Below, one piece after another: positions 36,080 to 47,492 of a DNA stretch of 64,000 bases; the first letter of the stretch is position 1, and each line of letters starts with the position of its first letter. This DNA is from Nothopassalora personata (taxonomy: Eukaryota > Ascomycota > Dothideomycetes > Mycosphaerellales > Mycosphaerellaceae): positions 1,984,001-2,048,000 of the forward strand of contig CM066292.1 of assembly GCA_033816765.1 (NCBI GenBank), in the 5' to 3' direction. Under the pieces are notes generated by a model that worked only from the letters and a program-made list of their open reading frames with translations, was not told where the DNA came from and ran no database searches. Position numbers and translations under genes: made by a program.

Positions 36080-39000
36080 ATGTTATACATCTTCGATCGC
36101 CTTACGTGTTTCTTTATACACTTCCTTAAGAGTATCCGTCGTTACGATTGCTCTTTCGGCTTGTAGGTGGGATCTAGGTGTTCTAAATAGGTTAGGATCT
36201 TTACTAAAGTTCGCATAAAATAGTGTCGTTAAAGTTGTCTCTAATTTGTAGTTGTTTAGTGCAATCTGCGCCATTAGCAGTAATAAGACCCAGTTGTCTT
36301 ATACATAATTAATGTAGTGTCGTAGGTATTGTTCTAGCGTTTAATTTATCCTTTCGGTTTGTCCGTCTATTTCCGGATGATATACTATTAACAGCTTGTG
36401 TTTAATTCCGATCGTTCCTATAAGCGTCTTCTAGTAATTTGATGTAAATAGCTTGTCTCTATCCGTTATAAACGCTTAAGGGAATCCGTAATATCGGATA
36501 AGTCTGTCTAGTACGAGGTATCCGAGCTGCTCTACATTGTACGTTTCCGATGTAGGAATAAAGTATGCGTATTTCGTAAGTCTATTAACTATAACTAGTA
36601 TTATGTCGTATGGTTGTTTCGTAACTTAATCTCTTAACGGTAGGAGTTTCGTAATAAAGTCTATTGTAACTTCGTCCTATAGTTTCGTCGGTAGTGTCCT
36701 AAACTGTAGGTGACCGTATTTTGTATGTCTCGCAGCCTTGTTTCGTTAGCAGTGTACGCATTGTTTAATGTAGCGTAATACCTTAAGTCTCATTTGTAGG
36801 AATGAGAAGCTACGCTATATTAGGTCTATTGTTTTTGAAGTTCTAGGGTGTCTATAAGTTAGTCCGTCGTAATATTATCGTATGCATTCTTCTTCTCGAT
36901 CCTTAGGTACTTAGTATTTTCCTTACGATATAGAGAATTGTTCGTCCCTATCGCCTAATATCCGTACGATGTTATTAAATTCTCTTATGTTAGTACTAAG
37001 ACTTCCGTTAGGGTTCGTCTTTAATATCTTATGTTACACTAGTTCTTTGTCTTCTATATAGTCGCTTCTTTGGCTTAGCGCGTCGGCGCGGCTATTCTCT
37101 CGTCCTAGAGTATATTTAATTTCGAACTTATACTGTCCTAGCAGCTCCGACTAGCGGGCTTGCCTTCGGGTAAGTTCTTTCGTCGTCGTGAAGTACGTAA
37201 GATTCTTATAGTTAGAAAGAATCGTTAACTTCGGTAGGCCCTCGACATATACTCTCTAATGTTACATAGCAGCAATAATGGCTAGAAGCTCTTTATTATA
37301 GATGTCGTAGTTCTGTTCCGCTATAGTCATTTTCCGGGAGTAATAGGCTACTAGGTGTCTTTACCTATCGTATGTCTATGTTAGACATGCGCCTATTGCT
37401 ATATTAGACGCATCGGTCTCGATGTGGACTTCCTTGCTACTATCGAATAGTCGAAGCGTAGGGGCTAAAGCGCATTATTCCTTAAGTTTCTTAAACGCTT
37501 TAGTCTATTCCTTTCCCCATTTCTAAGTAACGTCTTTTCTCGTAAGCATCGTTATTAGTGCTGCTATTTTCGCGTAGTCCTTAATGAATTTCCGGTTGTA
37601 GTTCGCTAGTCTAAGGAATGATTGTACGTCCTTAACTGTTTTCGGTTCTAGCTATTCTCTAATTAACTATATCTTCGTAGGGTCGATCGTTATCCCTATA
37701 GTGCTAATAATAAAGCCTAAGAATTTAACTTCTTTCTTATAGAATTCGCATTTCTCGGGTACCGTCTTGAATCCTAATTGCGTAAGTCGTTCGAAGACGT
37801 CCTAGACTTGTTTTATATGCTCCTATAGGGATCCTTTCGTGTAGACTAGTATGTCGTCTATGTAAGCGATAACGTATACGTCGAGTAGGTCTCTAAGTGT
37901 TTTGTTAATAAGGTCCTAGTAGGATACGGGTGCCTTAGTTAATCCTATTAGTATAACTAAGAATTCGTAAAGTCCGTATCTTGTCCTAAAGGCGGTTTTC
38001 TATTCTTCTCCTTCTACTATTCGTATAGCATAAAAGGCATCTCGTAGGTCAATCTTCGTGTACTAGTCTAATCCGGTTAATCTATCTTATGCTTCTTCGA
38101 TGTTAGGTAGCGGGTATCGGTTCTTAATCGTGATCTCGTTTAACTTCCTATAGTCCTGTACGAGTCGTAACTTCCCGTTTGCTTTTAGAACGAACATACA
38201 TAGAGTTCCTACACTTAAGGTGGATCTTCTTATCTATCCTTTAGCTAGCTTCTCCTTTAGCTATTCTCGTAGGGTCTATAGCTCTTTCTTAGACATTTAA
38301 TATAGGGGTCCCTATAGAGGCTCTTTCCCTAGCTAAATGTTAATCTTGTGATCCTATAGGCGGTGCTTAGGTAAGGCGGTTTTGCCTCTCTCCTCTTTAA
38401 AGAGTCGCGACTACTTACGATACTCCTTAGGAATACTTAACTCTAAGATATTAGTATTCTTCGATAGTGCGTTACTTCTATCACTTCTAGTAACTTCGTA
38501 ACCCGGCGGCCCTACGCTAGTGTCTATCCCGGTCGAAGGTGGTTCTTCTATCCTTCTAGTCGGCGTAAGCTGTATCTCGTTTAGCTGTTTCCTTACCTTA
38601 TCTACTAGTAAACGCTACTACTACGTAGGCTAAATGTCGATAACGCAATCGCATTCCCTAAATGTAAGTACTCCTCTTCTCTAGTCGATTACTAGATTGT
38701 ACTTTCTTAACTAAGGCATACCTAATACTATGTTATAACTAGCTATATTAGTAACATCTAAGGTAATATTCTCGTAGTGCTATTGGATAGCTAGTAGCAA
38801 TAGTATCGTCTCCCATTCTACGCTAGGTAACGATAATCCGTTTACCGCGATTAACTTGTAACCCTATTTCTTCTTTAGGGTAGCTAACCCGTTTCTTCTT
38901 ACGAAAGACTCGGAGATGAAATTCCCCGCTACTCCTAAGTCGATCATAACACTAGTCTTATGTCCGTTAACGATTGCTTATGTCTAGAAAACTGTGTTTA

Positions 39001-40300
39001 ATGTTGATGCGTAAGCCTAAGTATTGCATAACTCCCTCCGGTCGCTTATTCCTAGGGAGCTAATCCTTTTCCCAAATAGTATATAGTTCGCTATGCTTCG
39101 TGCCTAGAAGCTTCGGCTAGAACCTATAGCCCGTTGCCCTATGTCTACACTTGTAGTCTGTTACGTTCCTAGATCTTCTACGTTTCTAAGTAGAGAGCCC
39201 GTACGTGCTGTACTACTGTTCGTAGTTCGTTCGAGACGAAAGTTCCTACCGGTGTTAGATATCCGGTATCCGTTATTTGGCTTCCTATAGGTAGTCGTTC
39301 GATAACCGCTTTAGCTAAGTTCTTAGTATTGTTTATAGTTAGGTAGCCCTATACTATGCCCCTTATTGTATCGAGTGTCTTATCGAATTCGTTAGGATTT
39401 AGGTATCGTTTCCCTAAGAACTTTAGTAGGAATTCTTCGTGCCTTCGTTAGAGGTAGATAATCAACTTATAGAGTTTCTTTAGCGCATCTACCGTAAATG
39501 TGTATACTTCGTTTTCGTCGTCGGTGTCGCTCTCTTCTTCTTCGGATAAGTCCTCGCTTAACTCCTCCGGTACGTAATCTTCTTCGATAGTATCTAGCTC
39601 GTTCGTTTATTATTCTAGTACTAGTAACTAGCGTCCGTCCCATTCTAGATCCTAGTTTTCTTTATTGTCGTTGTCGAAGCAAGATTCGTCTATGTCTACT
39701 TCTTAGAGCTTGTTTTATCTATGCTAAGCTCCTAGGGTTCCTACCGGTTATCGTAGCCAGTACCCTACGCCTAACTTAGCGTCGTAGTAGGTTTAACACG
39801 AGTCCTAGTAACAGAATCGCTAGTAAAGGCTTCCGTGACCGTGTCGAGATTCCTTCTCAATTTTATAGTTAACTCCTCGTACTATTATGCTAAACAATCT
39901 AATAGTCTTTAATTGTTAGTTATTTGGTAGTAGTATATGTTGTTGAACATAGTATCCTCCTCGTCCTTATAAGGGGTCTAGGAGAGGCGTCGCAACCCGG
40001 TTACTATCCTTCTCCTCCACTCTCTAGGTATAGTTAAATTGTCGGGGTCTAACACTACTCCTAGATTTGCCTACCTTTAGTTACATTATATTGAACTGCT
40101 TGCGGCGCACTATATTTTTACCGCGGCAATCCCGCGCTATGTGGCCTTCCTTGCTATAGGTATAATATGTAAGTTTTCCTTTTCCTTTAAAGGGCTTTCC
40201 GTAGCCCCTACTCTTATCGATCTTCCGTCCTCGTTGGGTAACGTCTAGTTCCATTAGCTGTGGTCTATAGTAGGGCTAGCTTTATCGTGAGAATTCTCCC
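36080..40300 (-). pseudogene. Gag-Pol relic of element B
   Basis: Reverse-strand homologue of the element A coding region. The CCHC knuckle is near 40,120-40,170, protease near 38,900-38,960, reverse transcriptase near 37,830-38,180, RNase H near 37,080-37,460 and integrase near 36,080-36,880. TAG/TAA stops fall mainly at Gln codons. Gag extends further right, to about 40,990. Non-functional. Confidence 0.7.
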
Positions 40301-41063
40301 TTCGCAACGTATCCTCCTAAGGGTCTACGGTCCGGAGCATATCCTACTATTCCTCCTACTTTAGAGTCGTATCTCTTCTCCTAGTGTCGTTCCTAGAGCT
40401 AGTTATCGATGTTAATTGACGCCTTTATTAGCTCTTCGAGGTTAGTAATCCGTCCCCCGTGTCTTATTAACTCGTCCTTAACGGAGTCTTTAAGTCTACG
40501 TCGGAACATAGTTATTAACGCCGTCTAGTCCTATCCGGTGATTTGTCCGTATTCTTCGAATTTAGCTGCATACTCTAAAGTAGACGTCTTCTACTTTAGG
40601 TGTTGAATGATTCGTATGGCCTATTAGACTTCGTTCGAGGTTCTAAAGATTGATTTCATCTTATCTTTAAAGAGAGTGTAGCTCCTAAACATTCTAGTAG
40701 GGTCTAATCGTCCTATACCTTTAAGGTATTCCTTAAGGTAAGGTTTGATCTAGTTCTACGCACTTCCGCGAAGGTACGTAATAGCGAAGATAGTTCTTTT
40801 ATCGGCATCGACTGGATTGAACATAAGATACATATCTATCTAATTAATCCAGTCGTCGAACTTAGCCCTGTCTCTATAGAAGAGGTCTAGCTTAGCAGCT
40901 TTAACGTCGTTCCTCCTTAGATTAGGCTCGTTATCGTTATTAGACTTATCGTCCTTCGTGGTGGTCTATTGTAGTAGCGCACGGCGGATGCTTCCTACTT
41001 CGCTGGGGGCGGGTGTTCCCCTACTAGCTGCTTAAGTAGCGCTCATCCTAAGGGCGTTCAAAG

Positions 41064-41488
41064 TGTTATTGTCTTGTTCTAGGGCTAGTCTTAAAAGAGA
41101 GATAAGTTAAGTTACGTGGCGGTATTATTCTTTGGAGAGGCTAAAGTAAGCTAAGCGAAGATAAATAATAGGAATAAGAGTTGTATTCCAATTAGTGAGA
41201 TAGTAACATAAGTTGAACGTATCGGAACTATAAGGGTTTCTTAGCGTTCCTAAATACAAAAGGAAATCATTATTAATCTGCTCCGATCTGTTAATCTGTT
41301 TTATAGATCATACAGAGCAATAGATCAATTACTGTCGTGCTCTGTTCTAATCTATTGATCTGCTTTATAGATTATATAGAGCAATAGATCACCCTACAGT
41401 GGCTGTGCCTTTCTAGCTATGGTAGCGCCTACTCAACTATGGAGGCTCTAATTAGTCGCTAAGCATTAGCTCAATCTAACCCGTAACA
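41064..41488 (-). repeat. 5' LTR of element B
   Basis: 425 bp, TGTTATTG...CCGTAACA in plus reading. Just outside its inner end, GCGTTCAA at 41,054-41,061 (2 bp from the LTR) pairs with TTGAACGT (RIP-changed from C) at 41,213-41,220 within the LTR. Confidence 0.9.
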
Positions 41489-41730
41489 TGCTTACACTAC
41501 TAATGAAAATCGTGTAGGGGAGAGACGATAGGTACGTCGTATACTTATTGTAGGCGCCTAGCGAAGGGGACGCTAAGGACTAGTATATAAAAGACGGGTT
41601 AGTCTATCGTAGGAACACGATTATAGTACCTAAAGACTATATAGTAAGAGTATAGTAATGTCTACTAACTACCCTATATAGACCTATCCGAGTTGTAGTA
41701 GTATAGAGCGGCGCTTATGTAAGTAGAGGT

Positions 41731-41756
41731 ATTTACCGGTCCCGGGACCGTGAAAT
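41731..41756. repeat. GC-rich palindrome, copy 3
   Basis: ATTTACCGGTCCCGGGACCG followed by TGAAAT: two bases differ from the perfect copy at 30,967. The downstream context (TTACGTAA ... AGCGTAGTA) resembles that after copy 2. Confidence 0.75.
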
Positions 41757-44700
41757 TAGGTTACGTAACGAGTAGCGTAGTAGCTAGAAAAATAAGAGAA
41801 TTAGCGGACTTAATCCCCTATGCCCTCTACTCGAGAGGTATAAATTGAATTGTTACCTTAATGCTACGCTTACAATGCTTAACTACGTAGTATATATCTT
41901 AATAGCTATACTAGGTCCTACTAGCTTACCTAAATGTCTAATTAAACCTAAATGAAATTAGGGCAAGTTAGACCTAAGGGACCCCCTCTAAACCTAAGGT
42001 TAACATAACCTATTAGTCGTTAATATATCCTCGCCTATTACGAACCTATCCTTAGGTTCTAAAGTAGTGAGCCCGGGCACTATAGGTAGCGTAGTTAGTC
42101 GCTATAAGCTAAGGTAGTCTTATAGTAGTATAATAGCCTACCCTACTATTTAGCTTAACATATAAGATGTTAGGCAATCCTAGGGCCTACTAGCGACAGT
42201 TTATAAAGGTCGAAAGAATTTCTCTAATAGAGACCGTAATAGTAACGTTAATAATCCGCGACTCGCGCCCGTCGCACTACGTTAACGTATACTACGAAAC
42301 TAGCGAGGGATTAGGTAGCTATGTTAGCATTAATCGAACGGGCTAGATAGTCGAATAATGTAAACGCCATTCATAAAACAAGTAAGTGTTAGTACTAGTA
42401 ACCTAATAAATCTAAAGACGAGTCTATCGCGTAGCTAGAAGGTTAGTTAAGGGAAGATAAGTAACTATAAGAAACAAGTAAGATCTAAGGACTAGAAGTA
42501 CCCGTACCCGAAGCATTAACTAGAACTAGAACTAGAACTAGAATTAGAACCTATAGGCTATAGCTATAGCCGGAAAATTAACTAGAAACTAGGAGCCTAT
42601 AAACCCGTACTAACTACTTAGTTCCACTTATTCTTACATAACTGCTTAGTCTAGACCTACTCGTTATCGTAGCTAATACTAGTCTTATTAGACGCGTCCC
42701 TAAGTAGCTAGGTAGTAAAGTTCCTATAGTAGTTACGGAAGAAGCTCTTATCGCGCCCTTCGCTTATAAAGCATATCTACTCGAGAGTAGTAACTAAGCT
42801 AAGCTACTTATCTATTAGTTTTATAGCTCGGACGCGATAATTATGCATCTTCTTATAGAAGAGCTCCGAGTCTAGGCGGACCGTAGCATTAAGCTACCTT
42901 CTAGCATTAAGGATAACTTCGTTATCGTTCTAAGACTTTAAACCCGCTAGGGCATCGGATAGAGGGCTAATACTACTAAGGTATACGGCCGTAGGAAAAG
43001 GATAGCCGGGTACTAGGCGTCGATACTTAAACCCTATAGCGCTCTTACTTAGCGTCTTAAAGTTACGATAGAGGTCTATTACCTAGTGTATGCTCTAGCT
43101 TCTCTAGAGTTTAAGATAGTTATTATCGCGGATCTCGATAAAGTAAGGGTTAATCTAACGTAGCGTCTTCTTATGTGCGGCCTACCTTATTAGAACGCCT
43201 ATAGTAGTTACCCGCATTTGCCTAGCGCTTAGGTCCTCTCTAAACTAGCTAATGCTATTTTTACTTAGGTAATTCTAAACCCTAACTAAGAAGAAACGCT
43301 TAAATCGGCCGTCTTCTATATAGTCGTTAGTCCGGCACTACTAGATAAACTCTATAGTATTCTCTTACTTATGAAAAACGTGTAAAAACTCCGGCCTACT
43401 AGTGCCCTCTAAGTTAAGAGAGTATAGTATGTTAAGCCGGTTACTAGTCTAGTAGTTTTTAATTTCGAGGTTTAAGTCGACCCTAGCATACTATACTATA
43501 GCGTTCGCATTACCCCCCTAATAAGCCCTATTAAAGCTAAAAATCGTAGGCCTAGGGAAGGAGATAACCGAGTATAGTGTTAAGGGTATAGCGCTACTTA
43601 TAAGAGCTATAGCCCGGGGTCTTATCGCATAATCTATTAGCTTAGAGAATACTACATGTTCTAGTAGACGCCGCCATTACTAACCTTATTCAATTCTCGT
43701 AGGTACTATCGGTATACGTCAAATTCTCGACTTATTATTTCTCTAACCGTTTTAACCCGCGGCGCTAGTTTAGCGTTATTATACTAGTATAGCATATTAC
43801 TATTAATGTAGGTACCGGTACTATTAAGATCGGCTTAGTTAGCTTTATTAATGCCGAATTTATCGAGGATCTAGTTATAGTTAGTATACGTAACAATACT
43901 ACTCGTAGTATCGACTTTACCTCGAACGCGGAGGTAGCTAAGCGGGTTAATAGTCTTCTAACTACGCTTATTAGGGCGAAACTACGACCCATTTTTCACC
44001 TTAATAGCTAAAAAACTCTTACCTTTAAAGAGCTAGTCTTAGACCTTAAGCGCACGCTTATATAGGGTATTAGCGGTAATACCGGGATTCGTAACGAAGT
44101 AGAGGGCCTTATAGTAGAAATCTCGAATGTACTAATCGTACATTATAGCGCTAACCTTACTATCCCTCTTAAGAACCTACGAGATAGTATGTTCGAGCAT
44201 CTTAAGGCCCGCTATCCGGTGCTTAGGTAGCTAGTTAATGCTATCTACGTTAATTAAGTTTCTAAACTTAACGCTATAGTACCGCTTATTATAGGTGCAG
44301 TTAGCGCGCTTAATCCGGAGAGCCTCGTCTTCTTATAGGATCTAATCCTTAAAGACTAATACATCCCTAATTATAGCCGAAGGTAACATAGTAAGTATCG
44401 GATTACTATTCTTAGTTAAGGCCGGAGTAGATCGTAGGGTACTAACCGGTGTACCTAGCGGACTACCCTCGCGTATAGGTACGCCGTCTAGCGTTCGGTT
44501 AGGCGAGGATCGAGTAGGCGCAGTTATACCCTCTCCTATGCTCTCGCCTATACGGAGCTACTTAAGTCGACTCGACTTACGACCGCCTCTCGATAGGACT
44601 ATAGGCTAGGTAGAGGCTAGTAGTAGAATTAGCGTAGTACTCTTTATACGTCCTTTACCTTTACTACCCGGTAGTAGCTAACGTAGCTAAGGCTGTTACT

Positions 44701-45931
44701 AGCTAGATAGTCTAGGTTAATCTATACTGTCCTCTAGGGACGCGGATTTCTTAGTAATAGTACCTTCTATAAAGTATAGAAGGCTATCCTTATAGACGGC
44801 TAGGCGGTGTCTTCTAATAATCTCCCTACTCTTAGCCGACTACGGATTAATGCTACGTGCTTTAGGCTCCCTATCGCACCGGGTAAGATTACTAGGCTCT
44901 AGAATTTGCTTACGATCTATGCCCTTACGGCCGATCCTTATACGCTAAATTAATGCCCTCTAAATTCTACTAATAGCCCTACTATAGTCTAGGTACTTGT
45001 TAATAAAGGCCGTAAACTAACGGCGCCCGTTATTAGTACTATAAAGCTCGGAGATAACGCGTCAATTAAGAATCTTATTATCTATCTACTGTAGCTAGTA
45101 GCGGGTAAGCGTAGCTTAAAGAGTCTTCTTACGATTACAAATCTCTAAACCGGTCTTACAAATCTTACCGACGATAGAAAATAAGACATCGAGCTTCTTA
45201 TTACTAAGGAATTTATCCTAGTAGCTCTTACCTATGCCGTTCTTAACTTCCTCGAAAAATAGGTTAACCTAGACGGAGTAGTCTTTAAACACCTTCTCGA
45301 AGCCCTTATAGAAGTCCTTTAATACCTTAACCCGCTTCTAAGGACTAAGTTCCTAGAACATAACATTAGCGGCGGACTTCGGCGTGTTCGTATTAGTAAG
45401 GACATGCTTAACGTTGTCCGGTAGACGAAGGGACTCGAACAAGGTCTAAGGTAGGCGGGTAAGCCTAGTACTAGTACTAGTAAGCGCTATACTTAAACTA
45501 GCCGGGCGTAACGAAGGACTAGCTAAAGCTATAATAACTAGGATTCGCTAGTAGTAAGATCGTAAGAGTTAGCTATCTCGTAGTACTACTCTAGAGTATT
45601 AGTAAGCTTTAAAAGCTTAATGTTAGGGTAGGGCTTTAAAGAAGGTTAAGGTCGTAAAGAGAGAGGCTAAAGAACCGTCTAATATATATAGTAGTAGTAG
45701 ATAGATGTGTTAGTAGCTCTAGTAATAGTATTAGTGTTTAAAGAAAAAGAGAGGAAGTAGTAGGTAGAGAGCTACGCTTAAGTATGCCTCTTAGCGTATG
45801 TCCCTATAACCGTTATAAGGTAGCAGCGCCGAGACCGGTCTTATAAGTAGTAAGAGCAGTGCTATTAAGGTTATACTAAAGGTCCGATAACCTTATATAT
45901 TACCGAAAACTAGTACTAGTAACTACCTAGG
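41757..45931. mobile_element. Unidentified RIP-mutated relic with ORFs on both strands
   Basis: About 4.2 kb between truncated C and D. Three long frames stay readable if TAG/TAA are taken as Gln: minus about 43,660-42,600 (e.g. FSKLIDYAIRPRAIALIS, LNLEGTSRPEFLHVFHK), plus about 43,780-44,370 (e.g. GLVSFINAEFIEDLVIVSIR), and minus about 45,660-44,700 (e.g. VKVLKDFYKGFEKVFKDYS, GKICKTGLEICNRKKTL). None shows a reverse transcriptase, integrase or transposase motif I recognise. Ends and terminal repeats were not found. An (ACTAGA)n tract lies at about 42,519-42,548. Confidence 0.45.
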
Positions 45932-46129
45932 TATAAGGACCGTAAGGCTATAAGGGGATGTCGTAATATATAGTACGCCTACGATCTTCTAATCGTAGAT
46001 GAACTAAAGCTTACTTTCTTCTATCGACGCTATGCGCGTCTCCTAGTGTACGTATACGCGTTACGTACGGCATGCTAAGCCGGGTATAGCCGTATTATAT
46101 ATAAGGGTTAGCTATAGGCTACCCTTATA
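45932..46129 (-). repeat. 3' LTR of element D
   Basis: 198 bp, matches the LTR at 59,921-60,118 with transitions typical of RIP. In isolation it looks like a solo LTR, but the sequence beyond it connects to D through the element E insertion. Confidence 0.8.
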
Positions 46130-46539
46130 ACTACCTCCCCTTCTAGGACGAGCTACCCTTAGCTCGCGGCTTTAGGAGGTTTCTATATAAGCGATCTATC
46201 TACTTCTCGTAGATTCCGTTACTATACGACCCGCCTATAGGTCTCGTACGTGTCGTTATCGTAGTATAGGTAGGTGTACAGTTATAGTTACCGGGTTAAC
46301 TAACTCGAGGGTTTAAGAAGCGTACCCTCTCCCTACTTTTCCTTCTTTTCCCTTTTACTACGTTCTCGTAGCGTACTACACCCGTACTACTAGCGACCTA
46401 CTAGCTCCTTGCTAGCAACTACCTAGCGACCCGCTAGCACTACTATAGCTTTAGAAGAAGCTATCTAAGACTAGCTCCGCTAGGAGGCCCTTATAGGGGG
46501 TCTATTAGCACTACTAATACTATTACTAGCACTACTAGC

Positions 46540-47268
46540 ATAGATGTCTAGCGCGCTCGGCGTACTAGATACGCTAGCGAAGCGTAAGTTTAGCGTACTA
46601 GGGCCGTAGACCCCTAAGTCCTTACTAGCTAGGCGCCTAGGTATAGATATTAAGATGTATATACGTTACCTCCCGTACTTTATAGCTAGTAAGTATTCGC
46701 TACGCTCTTTACTTACGATACGCTTACTAATAGTATAGTAGACGAGTAGGATACGTATAATAGTATTACTACCGGCGAGTTACTTAAGAAGTGTAGGCGC
46801 TATAGAGACATTAGGCACCCCTACGTTAGTAATACTAGCGTCGCTATCGCGTAGCTAGTAGCTCGCCTACGCGCCGCTCGCGCCTAGCGCGATAAGCTTA
46901 TCTAGGGGCTTAGTAACCCTATTACTAAATAAGAGTAGGATGCTCTAGACTAGTAGTACGAGGTCTACGCCTAGCTAGGCGAGTAGATCTTAGAGGTAAG
47001 TACTACGCCTCGCTAGCGCTCCCTACGCTCGCCGTGTACGGCGTACTATCGCTCCCTATATAAATCGGCTAACCTCCTCCTAGGCTAAGAGGCAGTTTAG
47101 TACCTATAAGAATAAGCGTATAGGCGATACCCGCGTACGCTTTACCGGCGCCTCTACTACTACTACACCCTCCTCCGCCGCCGCTACTACGTCCGTAGTT
47201 CTATAGTAAGAGTAGAATAGGGCCCTTAATAGGCTCTCCGAGCTCGGCCGTACTATAAGTAGTATACG
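46540..47268 (+). pseudogene. Antisense accessory ORF relic of element D
   Basis: On the strand opposite D gag-pol, in its 3' region. One frame is readable from about 46,540 to about 47,220 with stops only at TAG/TAA (Gln type). It includes LYSxxVFATLFTYDTLTNS, a Cys/Arg patch (GELLKKCRRYRDIRH) and a coiled coil (VARLRAARAxRDKLI, then a Gln/Glu-rich part). Element E is inserted at or just after its end. Position and orientation parallel the antisense ORFs of A and B, but I see no clear sequence similarity. Function unknown. Confidence 0.5.
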
Positions 47269-47452
47269 TGTAAGGGCGCGCGTACCATAGGGTCCGAATG
47301 AGATAGTTGTTGTTCTACGAAGCTACGAAAGAGGAGCGCGAGGCGCGGCGGATAGATAAAGCATCGCCAAGCCGCGCTAACCCGATGCGGAAGGTCCGAG
47401 GTTCCGCCGGGACGACGCATCGTCAGTGAAGGGTCGCGGGCTGCCCGTGACA
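47269..47452 (-). repeat. 3' LTR of element E
   Basis: 184 bp, TGTAAGGG...CCGTGACA in plus reading. Includes a hairpin GCGGAA-9 nt-TTCCGC at about 47,396-47,416. Confidence 0.95.
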
Positions 47453-47455
47453 GTA

Positions 47456-47473
47456 CCCCCCCTCTCAAAACTC
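47456..47473 (-). other. Polypurine tract of element E
   Basis: Sense reading GAGTTTTGAGAGGGGGGG ends three bases before the 3' LTR. This is the expected position for the plus-strand primer of an LTR retrotransposon. Confidence 0.8.
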
Positions 47474-47492
47474 GTCTCAGTCCTCTGAGCGT

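Larger units (their letters stand above)
34606..41488 (-). mobile_element. Element B: RIP-mutated Gypsy chromovirus with intact ends, inserted in C
   Basis: 6,883 bp on the minus strand, same family as A. It has two 425-bp LTRs and a perfect 5-bp target duplication TGCTT (34,601-34,605 and 41,489-41,493). Pol reads from right to left: protease near 38,900, reverse transcriptase with AYIDDILV near 37,848-37,870, integrase 36,080-36,900 (including a 63-codon open piece at 36,083-36,274), chromodomain near 35,700-35,800. The two LTRs differ by C/T and G/A changes only, as RIP would produce. It disrupts the integrase region of element C. Confidence 0.9.
31039..41655 (+). mobile_element. Element C: RIP-mutated Gypsy, split by element B and 3'-truncated
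   Basis: Plus-strand element of the same family as D. The 5' part is 31,039-34,605; element B interrupts it within the integrase region; the rest resumes at 41,494 and matches D only up to about 41,655. The gag, protease (LLLDNGIDLS, about 32,548) and reverse transcriptase are readable. The catalytic motif is YLDNILIY at 33,547-33,568, Asp to Asn by a TpG-to-TpA change. The integrase catalytic core, chromodomain, 3' region and 3' LTR are missing. Confidence 0.75.

Noticed and set aside
36083..36274. 63-codon open frame in element B taken as a gene
   Set aside because: It is a fragment of the RIP-broken integrase region and matches the same segment of element A.
42519..42548. (ACTAGA)n tract considered as telomere-like repeat
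   Set aside because: Not the fungal TTAGGG type; it fits a Ser-rich run in a RIP-mutated minus-strand frame.
43765..43992. 75-codon minus-strand frame
   Set aside because: The opposite strand reads better as a RIP-mutated protein extending well beyond it; the minus frame is its shadow.
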